Source of the DNA: Mucor racemosus
Lineage: Eukaryota > Mucoromycota > Mucoromycetes > Mucorales > Mucoraceae
DNA length: 64,000 bases
NCBI GenBank assembly: GCA_027405735.1
Contig: JAPEHQ010000001.1
Span: 2,356,001-2,420,000, forward strand
Reading direction: 5' to 3'
Under the pieces are notes generated by a model that ran no database searches, was not told the origin of the DNA, and saw nothing but the letters and a program-made list of their open reading frames with translations. Shown here in pieces: positions 11,083 through 23,944 of the stretch; positions within the stretch are counted from its first letter, which is position 1; every line of letters begins with the position of its first letter. A program made the translations under genes and the position numbers.

Positions 11083-11624
11083 CAAACATTGCCAATGACA
11101 TCTAATTTATAAACTGTAATACGACCATAAAAATCTGTGCTTTCTTCGAATATGATTTTAACTCTTTTCAATGGTTGAGTTGCTTCGAAATTGAATGTTT
11201 GAGTTGGATTAATGTCTTCTGGATAAAATGTATCAATGTCAATGCTGTAATCATTGGGAGCATCTACTGTGCTTCCAACAACAATACATTTTTTGCCGAC
11301 GAATCCACCTTGAAATTGAAATACAATACTGCTTACTGATACTGCAGAAGGAAAATCTAGTAAAATGTTTTGTGGGAGGCCCTTGTTTACATAATAAAAA
11401 ATAAAATCAACGTCTATGCGATTCCCAACATTGCTCAATAAATACCTGCTCTGAATTCCAACAGGTCTCGACTTGACCATCAATTAAATTTTGTTTACCA
11501 TAATTAGTGGTATCTCTGTTCAATACAGAGCTTACTCTAATTTGTTTATGGTTAAATTTCACTGTCAAACATCTTTTGTTATTACTTACTTGATGCGAGT
11601 ATCAGCGTTTATCAAACTAGTCAT
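11079..11624 (-). CDS. NR2C2AP: NR2C2AP-like protein (galactose-binding-like fold)
   Basis: Three exons: 11590–11624, 11446–11536 and 11079–11381, giving 142 residues, close to the 139 of the human protein. Splicing restores RVSSVLNRDT…YGKQNLIDG, ETCWNSEQG and FQFQGGF, then FYPEDIN and FEESTDFYGRITVYKLDVIG. These line up in order with human nuclear receptor 2C2-associated protein, a small discoidin/F5-8C-like domain protein. A longer unspliced frame (11079–11483) reads through the second intron and gives a wrong N-terminus. The role in fungi is unknown; the fold suggests binding to a ligand or partner. It is divergent from RIC1 (184 bp between starts) and converges on the membrane-protein gene with overlapping stops. 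Confidence 0.85.
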
Positions 11625-11808
11625 GATTTGTATAGTACAGGAAGAAAAGAAACTATATCGTTTTGTTCGTGACTATTGTAATAAGATTGAAAACGAGCGC
11701 TTAAACCAACATTAAACCCATCTTTTCATACTATTAACGCCTTACTTTTTTGATTATAACAAAACAAGTCTAATATTTGGATTTTAAACACCATAGAAAC
11801 GAAAACAT

Positions 11809-14800
11809 ATGTATTGGCTTAATGGAATAGCAAGTGAACTTTCACTTGAATGTACAGTAAAAAAAGATCTAGAGGAACCAATATTAGATATTAAAGAATC
11901 TGAACATGCTGCAACAACCTTTTCAAAGTCCTTGAATGTTGTATCTATTCAACCATCATCCCACGCGTCTTTATACATTACATGCACCCGAAATGGAATT
12001 TATTTGTGGTCAGTCAAGGTAAAACCTATCATTTTATAGCAATGTAAACTATGATGTCCTTTATTCATCTTATTACTTAAGCCAACTACTGTTCTTGCTT
12101 TTGTGGAACGTTCAGATAATCATGTAGAAGAATTTGGAGAAAACATCGAGGTTATTTGGAAGCCAGATGCTTCTGCTATTGTTGTTCATGTAAAAGAAAA
12201 AAAAAAAAGATCTGTTGATTGATTGCCTCTATATGCTAAAATTATTTGTAGACAAAAAACAACTACTTGCTACTTTATGCAATCATTTCATACGATCAGA
12301 GGTCATTTGAATTCAACTTTCCAAACTCTTCTCATGCATTTGTGACAGGTCCAGGTGAAGGAAAGGGTCCAAAGACAATGCTGATCAAATTCAAATTAGC
12401 GATTAGAGTAGATGCTGGAATTGCTTGGTAAATTTAATCAAAGCAGATTTAATTTGTAACAGTAATTGATCTTTCCAACTTAGTGGAACTTCATCGGACG
12501 ACACATTAATCATTGCAACAAAATTGCCTGCAGCAATTCAGTCCATATCTTGGAATCCTCAACAAGTAAATGCAACACAAACTTCTGTTTTGAATCGACT
12601 AGGGATTATGGAAAATGAAAAATCAGGTACCAAAATTTGATTTGTAATTATTGTAATTTGATTTAACACAATTGGATACATTAGAACAAGTTTCTCGTAT
12701 AGTATACGATAAAACAATGAATATATCAGTATGGTTATCAAATGAAGGTAGAGCCTACTTTGTACAAAACAACAATACTTTATCTCAAGAAAGAAGAAGT
12801 AGTAACGGATCAACTTCAATTACTTCACCCAATGTACCATCATTTGAAAAGAAAATTCATTGGACAGGCGTTTGCTTTCATAATAGTGAGCATACAAAGG
12901 CTAAAGGAAAAGAGAAATTGCATGATTCACATAAAGCAACATCTGTATCAATTAATTCCAAATTTTCACTTATTGCCATTGGAACAAATCGAGGTGTAGT
13001 CTATGTTTACTCGGCTAATAGCTATACAGCTACGCCTATATTATCACATAGATTGGAACTATCATCTTGGGCATCACAAAATTCTAGTGTAAATTCAGAA
13101 GAGAATTCTGTAGAAACTTTAGAATGGACATCAGATGGATATGCGATTTCTGTGGGTTACAAAACACACGGAATAGCTGTATGGAGTGTTTATGGAGGAT
13201 TATTATGTGCTTCGAATGAAATGGATGATGTATTTGGGGGCGACAAGTATGTCTCCATATTGATAACGTTGCATACATGCTAATTGAATGATATTATAGT
13301 GCATTTCGATTGAAGGATACATATGTCAAAGGTATTCAATCAGTGGTAAGTTTATTTATATACACATTTTCTTGATGAAAATCTAAATATTAGTTAGTTT
13401 TGGGGTCCAGGAAATCATCAATTGTTTGTATTATCCAAAGATAAAAATGAGCAGGAAACCAAGCTATTCACAATTCCATTTGCAAAATCAGCCCTGACAT
13501 CTTATCTGCATTCAGACAATGCTAAACGAGGATTATTATTAGCAGACGACAGAATTTTATTATATAATAACGGTGGAGATTATCAAGAAAATAATACTAC
13601 AATTGATCCTGCAGCAGTTGCATGGACTCATATTCAATATCCTGCGCTTTACATCACTGATCACTGGCCTATACGTTATGCTTCTATCAGCTCAGATGGA
13701 AAATACATTGCAATTGCTGGTAAACGTGGATTTGCGCATTATAATGCTATTTCGAATCGATGGAAATTATTTGGTAATCAACATCAAGAACAAAGTTTCT
13801 TGGTACGAGGAGGCATGGTGTGGTATAAGAATATAATTATTGTGGCATGTGAATCAATTCAACAAAAGGCATATGAGGTAAAATTTAAATTCGGCATATT
13901 TTTCATTGTACACTAAAGCATGTACAACTCATAGATTCGAATGTACTCTCGTGATAGTAATTTAGACAATACCTACATTTTACATACAGAACCTCTATCC
14001 AATATACCAGCCTACATGACACTCTGCGGCAATTTTCTGTTGGTTTATACATCTGAAAATGTTTTAAATGTGTATAATATTAGTGTGGGTGCTTTACCTA
14101 ATAGCAATAGTAAACAAAGCGGTTTAGCAAGATTAGAGCTAGTGAGAAGAATATCATTAAAGGGTATTGTAGCTCGAGTAGCCAGAGTGAGAAGCGTCAG
14201 TTTATTCAACTCCATTTGTGGTGATCAAATTGATATAATTGAAAATGTGATTTCTGCTAATATTTTACTACTTGTGGATGGGAAATTGATAATTTTGTGT
14301 CCAAAGGCAGCTGTAAGTAATACAACTTTTTTTTTTTTTTTAGTATATGCATTATTGTTTACAGGCTTAAAATAGGACGACAATGATCATTCGGATATAA
14401 CTGATGGACCATCATCACCAGCGTTTGATATTCATAATATTCATCATAAAGCAGAATACTACTGGATCGGAAAGAAAAGCGTTGATAATTTAGCAACATC
14501 TTTATGGATTGCTGATGGAAAGGGATTAAAGACATTTACAAATCTATTGCTTGAACCTGATTTTGATTTTAATACATACAATACAAATATTTCTGAAAGC
14601 GAGCCATCAACACCTACCACACCAGGTTTATTATCCTCTTCTTCATCTGCTAGAAATGTAGATGTTGGTAGACCATTTTCTCTTGGTTATCGTATTGGAC
14701 CAGAACCTAATAGTTCTTCTTCTTCTTCAGAGGGATCCATGACAGATATGGAGAGCCAATGTAAATGGCGAATCAGCAATTTTGAGAATTTGAATGATCA

Positions 14801-15791
14801 AGCCATCTATATACCACTAGATTTCTATCCTTTATGTAAGTGAATTTACTTGATTTTGACTAGTAAGATACCTTCGACTTACCTCTATTTTTATCAGCTA
14901 TTTTATTAGATAAAGGTATTATCGTTGGTATTGAACAAAATATTACCTATAGAGATTCTTTGGGGTTTGTTCTTTTCAAAATGAGTCCAAAGGTAACAAT
15001 ATATTCTGATTGTTGAAATGCATTGATTTCTAAAGCATATCATAGATGCATTTGTTTTTGCATCACATTTTACGATATTTATTGCAACGAGATTTACAAC
15101 AAGAAGCCGTTGTATTTGCTCGTGCATACGAGAAATTTGTTTATTTTAGTCACGCATTAGAAATTCTGCTTCATACGGTTTTAGAAGAAGAGGCTGGTCA
15201 TGATTTAGGTGATGGTAAATGTTTTGATATGAGGATCAGCCTGATTTATTTTGCATATCACTAATTCTGAATTTGTAGCTGCTATTTTACCCCTTGTAAT
15301 CAAATTTTTAGATCAGTTTCCACATGCTTTGGATGTGATTGTTAGCTGCGCTCGTAAAACAGAAGTTGCATTATGGGATCACTTGTTCTCTGTGGTTGGA
15401 AAACCTAAAGATTTATTTGAAATATGTTTAGCAGATGGTAGATTACGTACTGCTACATCATATTTGATTATTCTGCAAACTATGCAACCTTTAGTAGTCG
15501 GTGGAAAAGATACAATTCGCTTATTGCAAAAGGCAATGGATGAAAATGATTATGAATTATGTAAAGAACTAGTTCGATTCCTTAGTTCTATAGATAGTAA
15601 GTTTCTTGTTTATCATGATTCAACATGGCAAAAGCTAAATTACCGTGTTTATAGATACTGGAAAGACTTTACAAGAAGCTTTAATTATGATTAAATCTCG
15701 TATGGAAAGTGAAGACCCATTATCTCCAAATTCAAACGATGCTCAAATAGATAAAGTAGCACAGAGTATGCGTAACTTGAGTAATGCTTAA
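11809..15791 (+). CDS. RIC1: RIC1, subunit of the Ric1–Rgp1 GEF for Ypt6/Rab6
   Basis: Thirteen exons give 1093 residues: 11809–12018, 12082–12189, 12252–12427, 12484–12626, 12685–13246, 13300–13345, 13398–13877, 13935–14312, 14376–14835, 14898–14992, 15046–15214, 15279–15596, 15655–15791. The first half has WD-like blades (ITCTRNGIYLWSVK; SLIAIGTNRGVVYVYS; SISSDGKYIAIAGKRGF). The C-terminal third carries the RIC1 helical domain: LHTVLEEEAG, FPHALDVIVSCARKTEVALW, VGKPKDLFEICL and TATSYLIILQTM, which match human and yeast RIC1 in order. With Rgp1 it activates Ypt6/Rab6 for endosome-to-Golgi transport. A Ser-rich insert (SSSSSEG) lies near residue 850. Rgp1 is not in the window. Confidence 0.9.
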
Positions 15792-15933
15792 TTGAATAAA
15801 ATATTATACCCTTTTTTGTTTCCATGTGACCAAGTCATACAACTTGCATCTTCATCAGACCCAAATTTTGGTGTTGCACCTTTCTCTTCGCCTTTCTTTT
15901 TTACTTTCTTCTGTAATTTATATCCTGCATTCA

Positions 15934-17841
15934 ATGTCAAATTTACTTTATAAATCATTATCTAAAAGTGATTATGTTGAAGAAATGGACGAAGAAGATT
16001 TTGTAAGTGCTAATTAGTAAATATACTTCTACACAATTTATCCTGAAAGATGAGAAAGTTGGTTAAAATAGTAGATAGTGATCTAGTTACAAGTAGTAAC
16101 TATGGTAGCAGCAATAGTAGTAGTAATAGCAGTAAAAATCTCAAAGAACATGTAAATGAAATGAGCCTGCCTAAAATTTAAATTTATATAGATACTATTG
16201 AGAACGATGTATGGTTTCCATCAGAGCAAGACATCTATCCCGATAAAAATATACAAAATTCGGACGACCTAATTGACATGCAAGCTATAGAAGATTTGAT
16301 ACTAAATTCATGTTTAAATTCAAAAAGGCCAAGCCTGATAAAAAAGCGAAAACAGAAAAAAATGCAACCACGCATTAGTCAGAATACCACATATGGATCT
16401 ATTGTGAGTTACCTATAAATGACTAGATGTAAAAAAAAAAAAAAAGCAATTAACCGTTTTTATACAGAATGGAGACGGATATAGACCACATCCATCGCCA
16501 TTAGCGTCTTCGTCCCCTTCAAATTCCATTCTAGACTTTAGATATGTCTTTTATACATCTTCCTTGACATCCACTATACATACAAAAGATTTTGTTGATA
16601 TTCTATCAATAATCAAAGATCATAAAGACTCTTGTTTTTGGATCGATATTCATAATCCAACAGATACAGAAATGAAACAACTTCAACGCATCTTTCATAT
16701 TCATCCATTAACTGCTGAAGACATTACTACAGAAGAACCTCGAGAGAAATGTGAGGCCTTTAATCACTATTATTTTATATGCTTTCGTACCTTTGAATCA
16801 GATGCCTTATCCCCGAATTACCTTCAACCTATTGGTATATATATCCTCATTTTTAAAGGATTTATTCTTACTGTAAGATCCATAGATGTCTTTTTTTTAA
16901 AAAAAAATTATTAATCCTGATTTCCCTTAGTTTCATTTTGGAGCATCGACACCACATTCAGCTAATGTAAGAAAACGTATGATGCATTTAAAAGATTGCT
17001 TGACCGTTACACCGGGTAAATACCGAAAACAGAGCTAAAAAAACAAACAGTTGAACTGATTTCTATCCGTTGTTTTAGATTGGATCTGTTATGGTTTATT
17101 GGATGATATCATTGATACTTTTGTGCCATTGATAAGAGCAATTGAATTTGAAGTAGATTCTATTGATGAGCTTGTACTCATCTTGAAAGAGTCCGAACAA
17201 TCGGACATGTTGAGGAGAATTGGGTACTGTCGTAAAAAAATGATGAGCTTATTGCGGTTACTTGTTGCTAAATCAGATGTTATAAAGACTTTAATCAAAC
17301 GGGGTGGTGAGCATGAATCGACTAAAAACAATAATAAGAATAATAAGAGACCCACTGTGAGTCATGATGTTATCATTTATTTAGGCGATATACAAGGTAT
17401 GTCTATGTACATGTTTAATTATTAAAAGGTGCATATATGCCTATTTAACCAATTTATTGCAGATCACATTGTAGCCATGTTACAATCATTAAATCATTAT
17501 GAAAAAATATCATCAAGATCTCACTCCAACTATCTAGCGCAGATATCAATCGAAATGACACAAACCAACAATGAGATTAACGATGTTTTATCAAAATTAA
17601 CTGCACTGGGAAGTGTCCTTGTGCCAATGAACTTGGTGACAGGTATGTGGGGTATGAATGTTCAAGTTCCTGGTCAATTTCAGGTACAGTACTCAACTTT
17701 ATTTCTGCATAATGCAATGCTGGACCTCATTATTAATAAATTATACAGGAAGATTTGACTTGGTTTTTCTGTATAATGGCGTCTATATTTACATTCTGTA
17801 TACTCACTGCATGCTTAATGAGAAGTTATAAAATTTTATAG
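15934..17841 (+). CDS. CorA-family Mg2+ transporter (Alr1/Mnr2 type)
   Basis: Eight exons: 15934–16002, 16050–16104, 16192–16403, 16468–16872, 16931–17015, 17079–17396, 17463–17683, 17749–17841, giving about 485 residues. The cytoplasmic part has the CorA signature around FWIDIHNPTDTEMKQLQ and HPLTAEDI. The end has two membrane helices with the diagnostic GMN motif (NLVTGMWGMNVQVPG) before LTWFFCIMASIFTFCILTAC. A His/acid-poor, basic linker (KKRKQKK) lies in exon 3. Family knowledge places it in the plasma or vacuolar membrane as a pentameric Mg2+ channel. The 3' end of exon 2 is uncertain: donors at 16092/16093 and 16104/16105 both keep the frame. It starts 142 bp after the RIC1 stop. Confidence 0.88.
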
Positions 17842-18542
17842 TGTCAAATAAAGAAGGATGTCTGCTGCTGCTGCAGGATCATCATTTTTGTTTGCATATA
17901 TTTAGCCGTGAGATTTCATTGTCAGGTGTTTATAGGATTTATTCGAGCCGAAGATATGCACTATAAAATTACAATTAATGCTGTTTCATACAATAACACC
18001 TCAGGTATTTGACTAAATTTTTTTATTTAGATATGCATTGGACGAAAGCATAGTATCTCGATTTTTAAAATGATTACTAATTTTCAGAAAATGTGCATTT
18101 GGAACTCAATTGATTTTATGTAGATTACATCTTTTACAAAGCATGCTCATACCACTGCGAATCATGAACTGGGATCCTTTTACAAACATGCCCTACTATT
18201 CATTTATCTTTACCGTGAAATATAGGGGTATAACATATCTAACATCAAGCAAATTTGATATGAAATAATCACTTAAGATTTCTTTCATTGAGTAAATTAT
18301 CAAGCAAATTAAAAGATTTATTGATTTATGAATGTATATAGTATATGTATATGTTTTTTAAATATTGTCAATCTGCGCATCACATATACGAGTATTTTAA
18401 TAAGGTTTTTAAAGGGTCTGTGAATTATGTTTCATTACTATTGAAGTCAGCAAAGATTAGGAGGAAATATAAGAGTTTTCAAACTCTATTTACGAGAGCA
18501 AATTGAAGAAAGAGACCTACATTGGCTTGAAGTGCTTGTGAA
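17842..18542. other. Convergent intergenic region, nothing recognised
   Basis: About 700 bp between two convergent genes. It should hold both 3' untranslated regions. No frame, repeat partner in the window or RNA motif was seen. Confidence 0.5.
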
Positions 18543-19067
18543 TTATTGCTCTTCATCTTCTTTTCTGGTAAAATGTGCGTGGATCATTTCTTCAAGTTTA
18601 ATTAGTTTATAAAAAACGTCATCTAATGAAAGTTCATGCGGTTCTTCTTGCTGACCAGCATCTCCTCTTTTGTCTTCTTTATGAGTTCTGCCACTAGATT
18701 CGCCATTATTATCGCCAATTTCTAAAGATTGGCAGTTAGAGGCCAAATAATGCTGTGGATCATGGACATTTTGGATATGCTCCTCAAATTCTGTAAAGTC
18801 TTCTACGGGACAGTGATACCAGCATGAAGAGCAAGCAAAATGAATGACAGCATCTAAGAATTCCTTTGGAAGGGGAAATTCTTGATATTCATAATTAGCA
18901 TCATATGGTCTCTTATTAATACCATTAGGACGTCCATGAAGCATGAAGCCATGGTGGCAAATAACATGTGAGTTGACATCAATTTCAGTAAAGAATATCT
19001 CTCTACAAATGTAGCAGGGGTACTGGAAAGCAATTGCTTGAGGGTGTGTTATAGTAGATTTACTCAT
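18543..19067 (-). CDS. Orphan protein with two C2H2-type zinc fingers (174 aa)
   Basis: Single exon. The open frame extends 30 codons further upstream, but those encode an AT-driven hydrophobic/Tyr-rich leader lying over a TATATATTTATA-rich promoter, so the ATG at 19067 (MSKSTITHPQA) is preferred. Two finger-like motifs are seen: CYICREIFFTEIDVNSHVIC followed by HH (about residues 18–40), and CSSCWYHCPVEDFTEFEEHI followed by QNVH (about 80–105). The second half is hydrophilic and acidic, ending in KEDEEQ. Binding of DNA, RNA or protein are all possible; I do not recognise the family. Confidence 0.7.
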   Translation of the reverse strand: MSKSTITHPQAIAFQYPCYICREIFFTEIDVNSHVICHHGFMLHGRPNGINKRPYDANYEYQEFPLPKEFLDAVIHFACSSCWYHCPVEDFTEFEEHIQNVHDPQHYLASNCQSLEIGDNNGESSGRTHKEDKRGDAGQQEEPHELSLDDVFYKLIKLEEMIHAHFTRKEDEEQ

Positions 19068-19539
19068 TTTTTTATTTGTAGTAGAATTAAGAGAAGAGAG
19101 GAGAAAAAGGGAAGTAGTATAAAAAACTGATATATATTTATATATATATTTATACATTATATATTATATATTAAATAAATGCAGAACAAATGTTATCCGA
19201 CAATTTCAATTTATCATTTATCGTTTTGGAAAATCCATACGAAAGTACAGGTGAAATATATATACATTTAATAAAACTCTGTTCTTATTATCAAAAATAT
19301 GGAGTAAATTGCTCAGACTAAAAATATTTACTAACTCTTTCTCAAAAGCTTCATAAACGATCCATTGCATGAATATCATCATGATATGTTCCAAAAAGTC
19401 AGCATCTATATAGTATTTCACCCAGCCTTAATATCATTTAAAGAGTATAGTAAAAAGAAATTGAACGTTTCTCTAACTTTTTAATATAAATCAATACTTC
19501 ATATTATACGAGCAATTTTACAGTAGTGAATAATGCACC
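19068..19539. promoter_or_regulatory. Upstream region of the zinc-finger gene
   Basis: An alternating TA block (TATATATTTATATATATATT, about 19130–19175) lies 65–110 bp upstream of the start codon and could provide the core promoter. Beyond it the sequence is AT-rich and featureless up to repeat R1. Confidence 0.35.
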
Positions 19540-20690
19540 TCGACGAAAGGCTTTCGATGAAAAACACACGTTAAATCTTCAAGATTTTAATAAAATGCTC
19601 AAAATTTTTTTTCAATAAATAACAGCAAAATTGAAATACATGTACGTGTACTTGAAATGTCCACGTTTAATCCAAAGTTACATTTTCTGAAATACACTAT
19701 CTCTAGCAGATGGAATAAACTCTTTTAACGCTAATGTTTCAGATTTTCACCGTTATTTCACTGCTAAATTCAAAGCTTTGAGCCTTAATATCTCTGCAAA
19801 AACATTAAGATATACCAGCACTTTTTAATAATAAAACTTACTTGTTTTAAAGTGCTCTATAACATATTTTAGTATAAAAAAATTCTGGATACTTTTATTT
19901 TTTTCATTTTTTTGACATTTTTGTAGCAGATTTCAGAATATTCATTAAATTGAACAACAGTTTCTTTTACATTCATGTTATTAACCTCGTTGAGCTCTCT
20001 CAGATCCAATTTAGTTTTTTTCAAAATATTGATTTTTTGTGGAGATATCCTCAAAAATGTGTGCAAAAAGATACATTCGTTTCTAACCTCGATTTTTCCC
20101 TTGTATACCCTCATCCCAAATTCTGAATTCGAAAAAATTTTGGACAAAAACCTCGTTTTCTCTACGAAAAATGCATCTAAAAATTTCAGCAATGGCTCAA
20201 TCGATATATAATATGCTTGTGCATCATGTGCACTACTTATTTTTGTAATATGCTTATGAAAAGTGATGTATATTTTCAAAAAACCTTTAAAATTGCAATT
20301 GCATTTTGCGCACAATTCAATGTAAAATGTTTGCCCGAATTTTACTTAGATAGATACAGAACCCAAAACTGTACAAAAACCATTTAATACGCTGGGTCGA
20401 CTTATTTTGCAGCTCATGAGCCATTAAACAATTTTGTTTTTTGAATCATTTTTCGTTCATTTCGACAAATCAATTTTGGAACCCCGTTATGATAGGTTTT
20501 AAGCTGTGATAAGAACTATTATTTTGATTATCTCGACAAAAAATCAATATTTTTTGCTAAAACAAAAAATGCAGAGTAGCTTTGAGTCGGATTTATCTTG
20601 TGAATACAAAGAAATAATATCTTAATTTAAGTGCACAATTTTTAATGATCAATTTTAGGTCAATCTTAGTCAATTTTTGTTCATGTCTGC
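19540..20690 (-). repeat. Dispersed repeat R1, copy 2 (inverted)
   Basis: Reverse complement relative to copies at 8478 and 54490. On the minus strand it starts at GTGCACTGGGCAGACATGAA and includes the conserved frame at 19869–20315 (148 codons, core FSNSEFGMRVYKGKIEV). It is the copy with the longest open frame. It is preceded by CACTGGGCAGAC where copy 1 has CACTGGTCGAAC, which gives a common 5' end. Confidence 0.65.
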
Positions 20691-21171
20691 CCAGTGCACT
20701 TATGATATGTTCTGATATTAATATTTCTATTTTCTAAGAGACACCAATGGCCTATAATGTAAAGGGTACATATTTTTGAATATTTTACGTAACTCGACTA
20801 AATACTGGGCGAGAACATTCGAAAACCATTTAAAAACTATCTGAAACCTACTTTTTACAACTATAAAAAATCGATAACAAGAACCCTATCTCAGTGAATT
20901 TCAACCCTAATAACTTCCAAATTTACATGAGAGTAGGGACACATCTTTTACATGCTGATCTCAAAGGGTAATGTCTACAACCTACTGTGTGTCGAGAAAG
21001 TTATCACCAAAGTGCACCTATAGCTTACTGCACACTTTTATGGAAAACAATTTAAATACCAGGATCTCTATGAATACTGATTCAAGCAATCTGCCACTCT
21101 TCGTGGATATAGTTATGAATAATTACTACATTATTTCAGATACCATGGGTCAATGCGCATTCAGTAAATTT
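20691..21171. other. Intergenic, no gene recognised
   Basis: AT-rich. A 109-codon frame begins at 20971, but its 3' third is repeat R3 and no domain is visible, so it is not called as a gene. Confidence 0.5.
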
Positions 21172-21330
21172 GAACAAGTTGGTTACCAGCTAAGCAGCTA
21201 TTTATTACCCCTGCTAAGGTCAGTAAACTCACCAGTTCTCGCTCGACGAATATGGATCCAAATGACCCCCAATTGCAATGGCAGATACTTTTATTGCTGA
21301 TCTACACGGAATTACAAAAGGTTTAGCTTC
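21172..21330 (+). repeat. Dispersed repeat R3, copy 2
   Basis: Matches 893–1049 over its length (AACAAGTTGGTTACC…, ATGGATCCAAATGACC…, TTGCAATGGCAGATACT…, ACAAAAGGTTTAGC). It passes directly into R2 without a boundary, so R2 and R3 may be parts of one element. Confidence 0.55.
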
Positions 21331-21725
21331 TCCTAATTGCTGTGGAAATAGAGAAATGAAAACGCATATTTGTTCAAACTATTTTGTGCGGGTTGTTTCA
21401 GATATTTTTTGAAAATTTGTATAAAATCAAATAATGGTTCAAAATTGAATTTTGAAGTTGTACAGTACTTAATGCACAGTAAATTTGCAAATAACATATC
21501 TTAATTTCATTAGCTAACAGCTGTTTTTGAAGGAGTAGAGAACACATTTTTTAGTGAAACCACTTCTTCCTCTGCTTAAAAAATAAAATAAAGCAACTGG
21601 AAAAATAGTCGTATTCAATGAATATTATTGATTCAAATGGGCTGAAAGTTTCAAATTATATGTTACAGCCGTAAAGGTATAAGGTATCCAGAATCATAAA
21701 TTTTAGCACCCATTAATTTGCTAAG
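21331..21725 (+). repeat. Dispersed repeat R2, copy 1
   Basis: An inverted, diverged counterpart lies at about 36800–37165. Shared words include TTCAAAATTGAATTTTGAAG (against the reverse of CTTCAAAATTTAATTTTGAA), TTAGCTAACAGCTGTTTTTG and ATAAATTTTAGC. No coding potential is visible. Confidence 0.5.
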
Positions 21726-23088
21726 TAAATCGTAGGAATAGACAGTATCCTATATCCGGGCATGTTTGCGGTGTAGCAAACCATTTTAAATTAGAAATAA
21801 CAACCCTAAATCAACCAAAACTAGCATATATGGCCATGATAACTACCGAAATTAAAAAGTAAACGATCTTTTTATGCATAATCAAAGTTTTAGTGTAATG
21901 TGTTTCTGAGATGTTCATTAATAATTTAAACAATTGTGAACAAATATGTACCAGAATAAATTTAAGAAAATCCTAAGCTCTTTAATTGTTAAATGAATTG
22001 GTTTGAAAAACAGAGATTTTGCATTTTGATGTTATGTTGTTTGGCAAATATAACTTTAGACAGTAATGTTGTGTAAATGGAGATAATTAATGCTATTTAT
22101 ACATATACTTAGTAATAAAATTAAATTTGTAAATTCTCACCTATATACCTATAGATTGTATATACCAGTTTTTAAGCACTTTTCTTGTATTAAAAGTATT
22201 GCGCAAATCATGGAATAGAATACATACTATGGTCTAAAATGGCTACGAAATAATAATTAGCAGATCAATTTTGAATATTCAAAGTATGACATGCCCAGTA
22301 TCTGAAGAAACATCATATAGTCAAAAACATATCAATAGAAATAATTAGGGTAATTTATCAGCTTTCTAATTGTTACATCTAAAGCGCCCTGCAACTCACA
22401 GTTTTTTTTTTTTTGGTTATTGCTGAACTATCAACAAATAGCTGATACTGGGTGGTTTCCCAGTGAGGTAAAAGTTGGCTCTGTCAATTGACGACCTATT
22501 ATGTATGATTTTGTGGTGCTTTAACGAAAAAGGAGCCTACATTTAAACACTGCCGCAGTTATTACCAAACAAAAAATAACAAGACACTCTGTTGTATATC
22601 AAGTTTTGATCCAGCAAATTGTTTGATTTAGTTTCATGCTTTTAATTGCGTACAAAATCTTTTGAAAATAAAGTTTTGATTGTATCAATTTTATCAATTG
22701 TGGTGCAAATTCGGCAATGAAAAGGGACCTTCTCGACGGACACACAACCCTTAGGCATTGGTCACCGTCAACAAATCTACAAAACCAGTTGAAGAAAATG
22801 AAATTTGACAGTAATACATGCATTTTGACATATTGATTAATTTATACTCATTCGTTGCCATTGAAACATTTCATCCTTGTATAAATTTTGTATTATTTAT
22901 TTATTTTGTTGATGAGGATTGAATTGCTTAAATAGATGGATTATATAAAAAAGAAGAGCTTGATTGAATAAATTAACGATAATGAAAAAAGAAGAAAGAT
23001 ATATATAAAAAAAGAAATTAAAGACATGTCAATTTTTTTTATTACTTTCTTCTTCTAACGGGTGTACATTTTCATTACTCAAATTAAT
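21726..23088. other. Intergenic, no gene recognised
   Basis: About 1.36 kb of AT-rich DNA. A 74-codon minus frame at 22599–22823 has no recognisable motif. The last ~60 bp should be the 3' end of the COX4 transcript. Confidence 0.5.
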
Positions 23089-23737
23089 TTAATGGTGATG
23101 ATCTTCTTCAGAACCAACGAAATCCATGGCGAAGACGGAACCACACTCGGGACAACGATCATGTTCGTGAGACTTATCCAAGTTGATCCAAATAACATCA
23201 TGAGATTCAACGGGGAAACCTATCAAAAAATTTACATTCAATACCCAAATCATGCAATTAATATGAGATACTTACCAGTACAACCAACGAAACGAATAGG
23301 ATCATGAGATTGAACAACGATGGGGTTCTTGGGTGTACCAATGTGAGTCATGTTCAAGGGCTCCATATCAAAGAGCTCCTTACCTTCGAGCTTGGCGAGC
23401 AATTCTTGACGCTCCAAACCAGTAGCTTGTTCAAGATCAGTAGGGATCTCACCAGCCTTACCACCAGGGCCCATATTGGCCTCAACACTGTGACCAACAG
23501 CACCAGCTATAAATTAAATGAATGTTAATATTGCAATTACTTGATATATCATTATATCGCGACAATTTTTTCTCCTAATTCCCCACACTGAAAAAAGAAA
23601 AAAAAAAAATGTCGATCAAATGTTCAAAAATGAAAATGATATTTACAGAAACGAGCACCTAAAACAGAGAAAGGTCTGATAGTAGAACGGGCAGCAAGAG
23701 GAGCAGCCTTGATAGCAGCACGACGAAGAGCAAGCAT
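23089..23737 (-). CDS. COX4: Cytochrome c oxidase subunit 4 (subunit Vb family)
   Basis: Three exons: 23647–23737, 23276–23506, 23089–23219, giving 150 residues. The N-terminus (MLALRRAAIKAAPLAARSTI) is a typical mitochondrial presequence, rich in Arg/Ala and without acids. The mature part has GLERQELLAKLEGKELFDME and RFVGCTGFPVESHD, then HDRCPECGSVFAMDFVG and a C-terminal EEDHHH. The order Cys, His, CxxC matches the zinc site of yeast Cox4, and the terminal His run is also seen there. It is a nuclear-encoded structural subunit of complex IV on the matrix side of the inner membrane. Confidence 0.93.
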
Positions 23738-23944
23738 TGTTATTTAAATATATAAAATAGAAGAGAGGGGAGATAAATAAGCTGGGGAAAAAAAACTTCG
23801 ACTGCCAAAAAATAGAAAAATATGAACTGATTTCAATTCATTCATTAGCTTCAAGCCCTGCACATACAACAGGGAATATTGTTAGGTTGACGTCACAAAA
23901 CTTCCAATGTAACCATCTTACATTTTATTGACAAAATCTAATAT

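Noticed and set aside
11382..11483. Unspliced N-terminus of the NR2C2AP-like gene
   Set aside because: It reads through an intron; splicing restores ETCWNSEQGLPQ and the upstream conserved block.
20971..21300. 109-residue frame as a gene
   Set aside because: Its last third is repeat R3 and the rest has no motif or splice-consistent extension.
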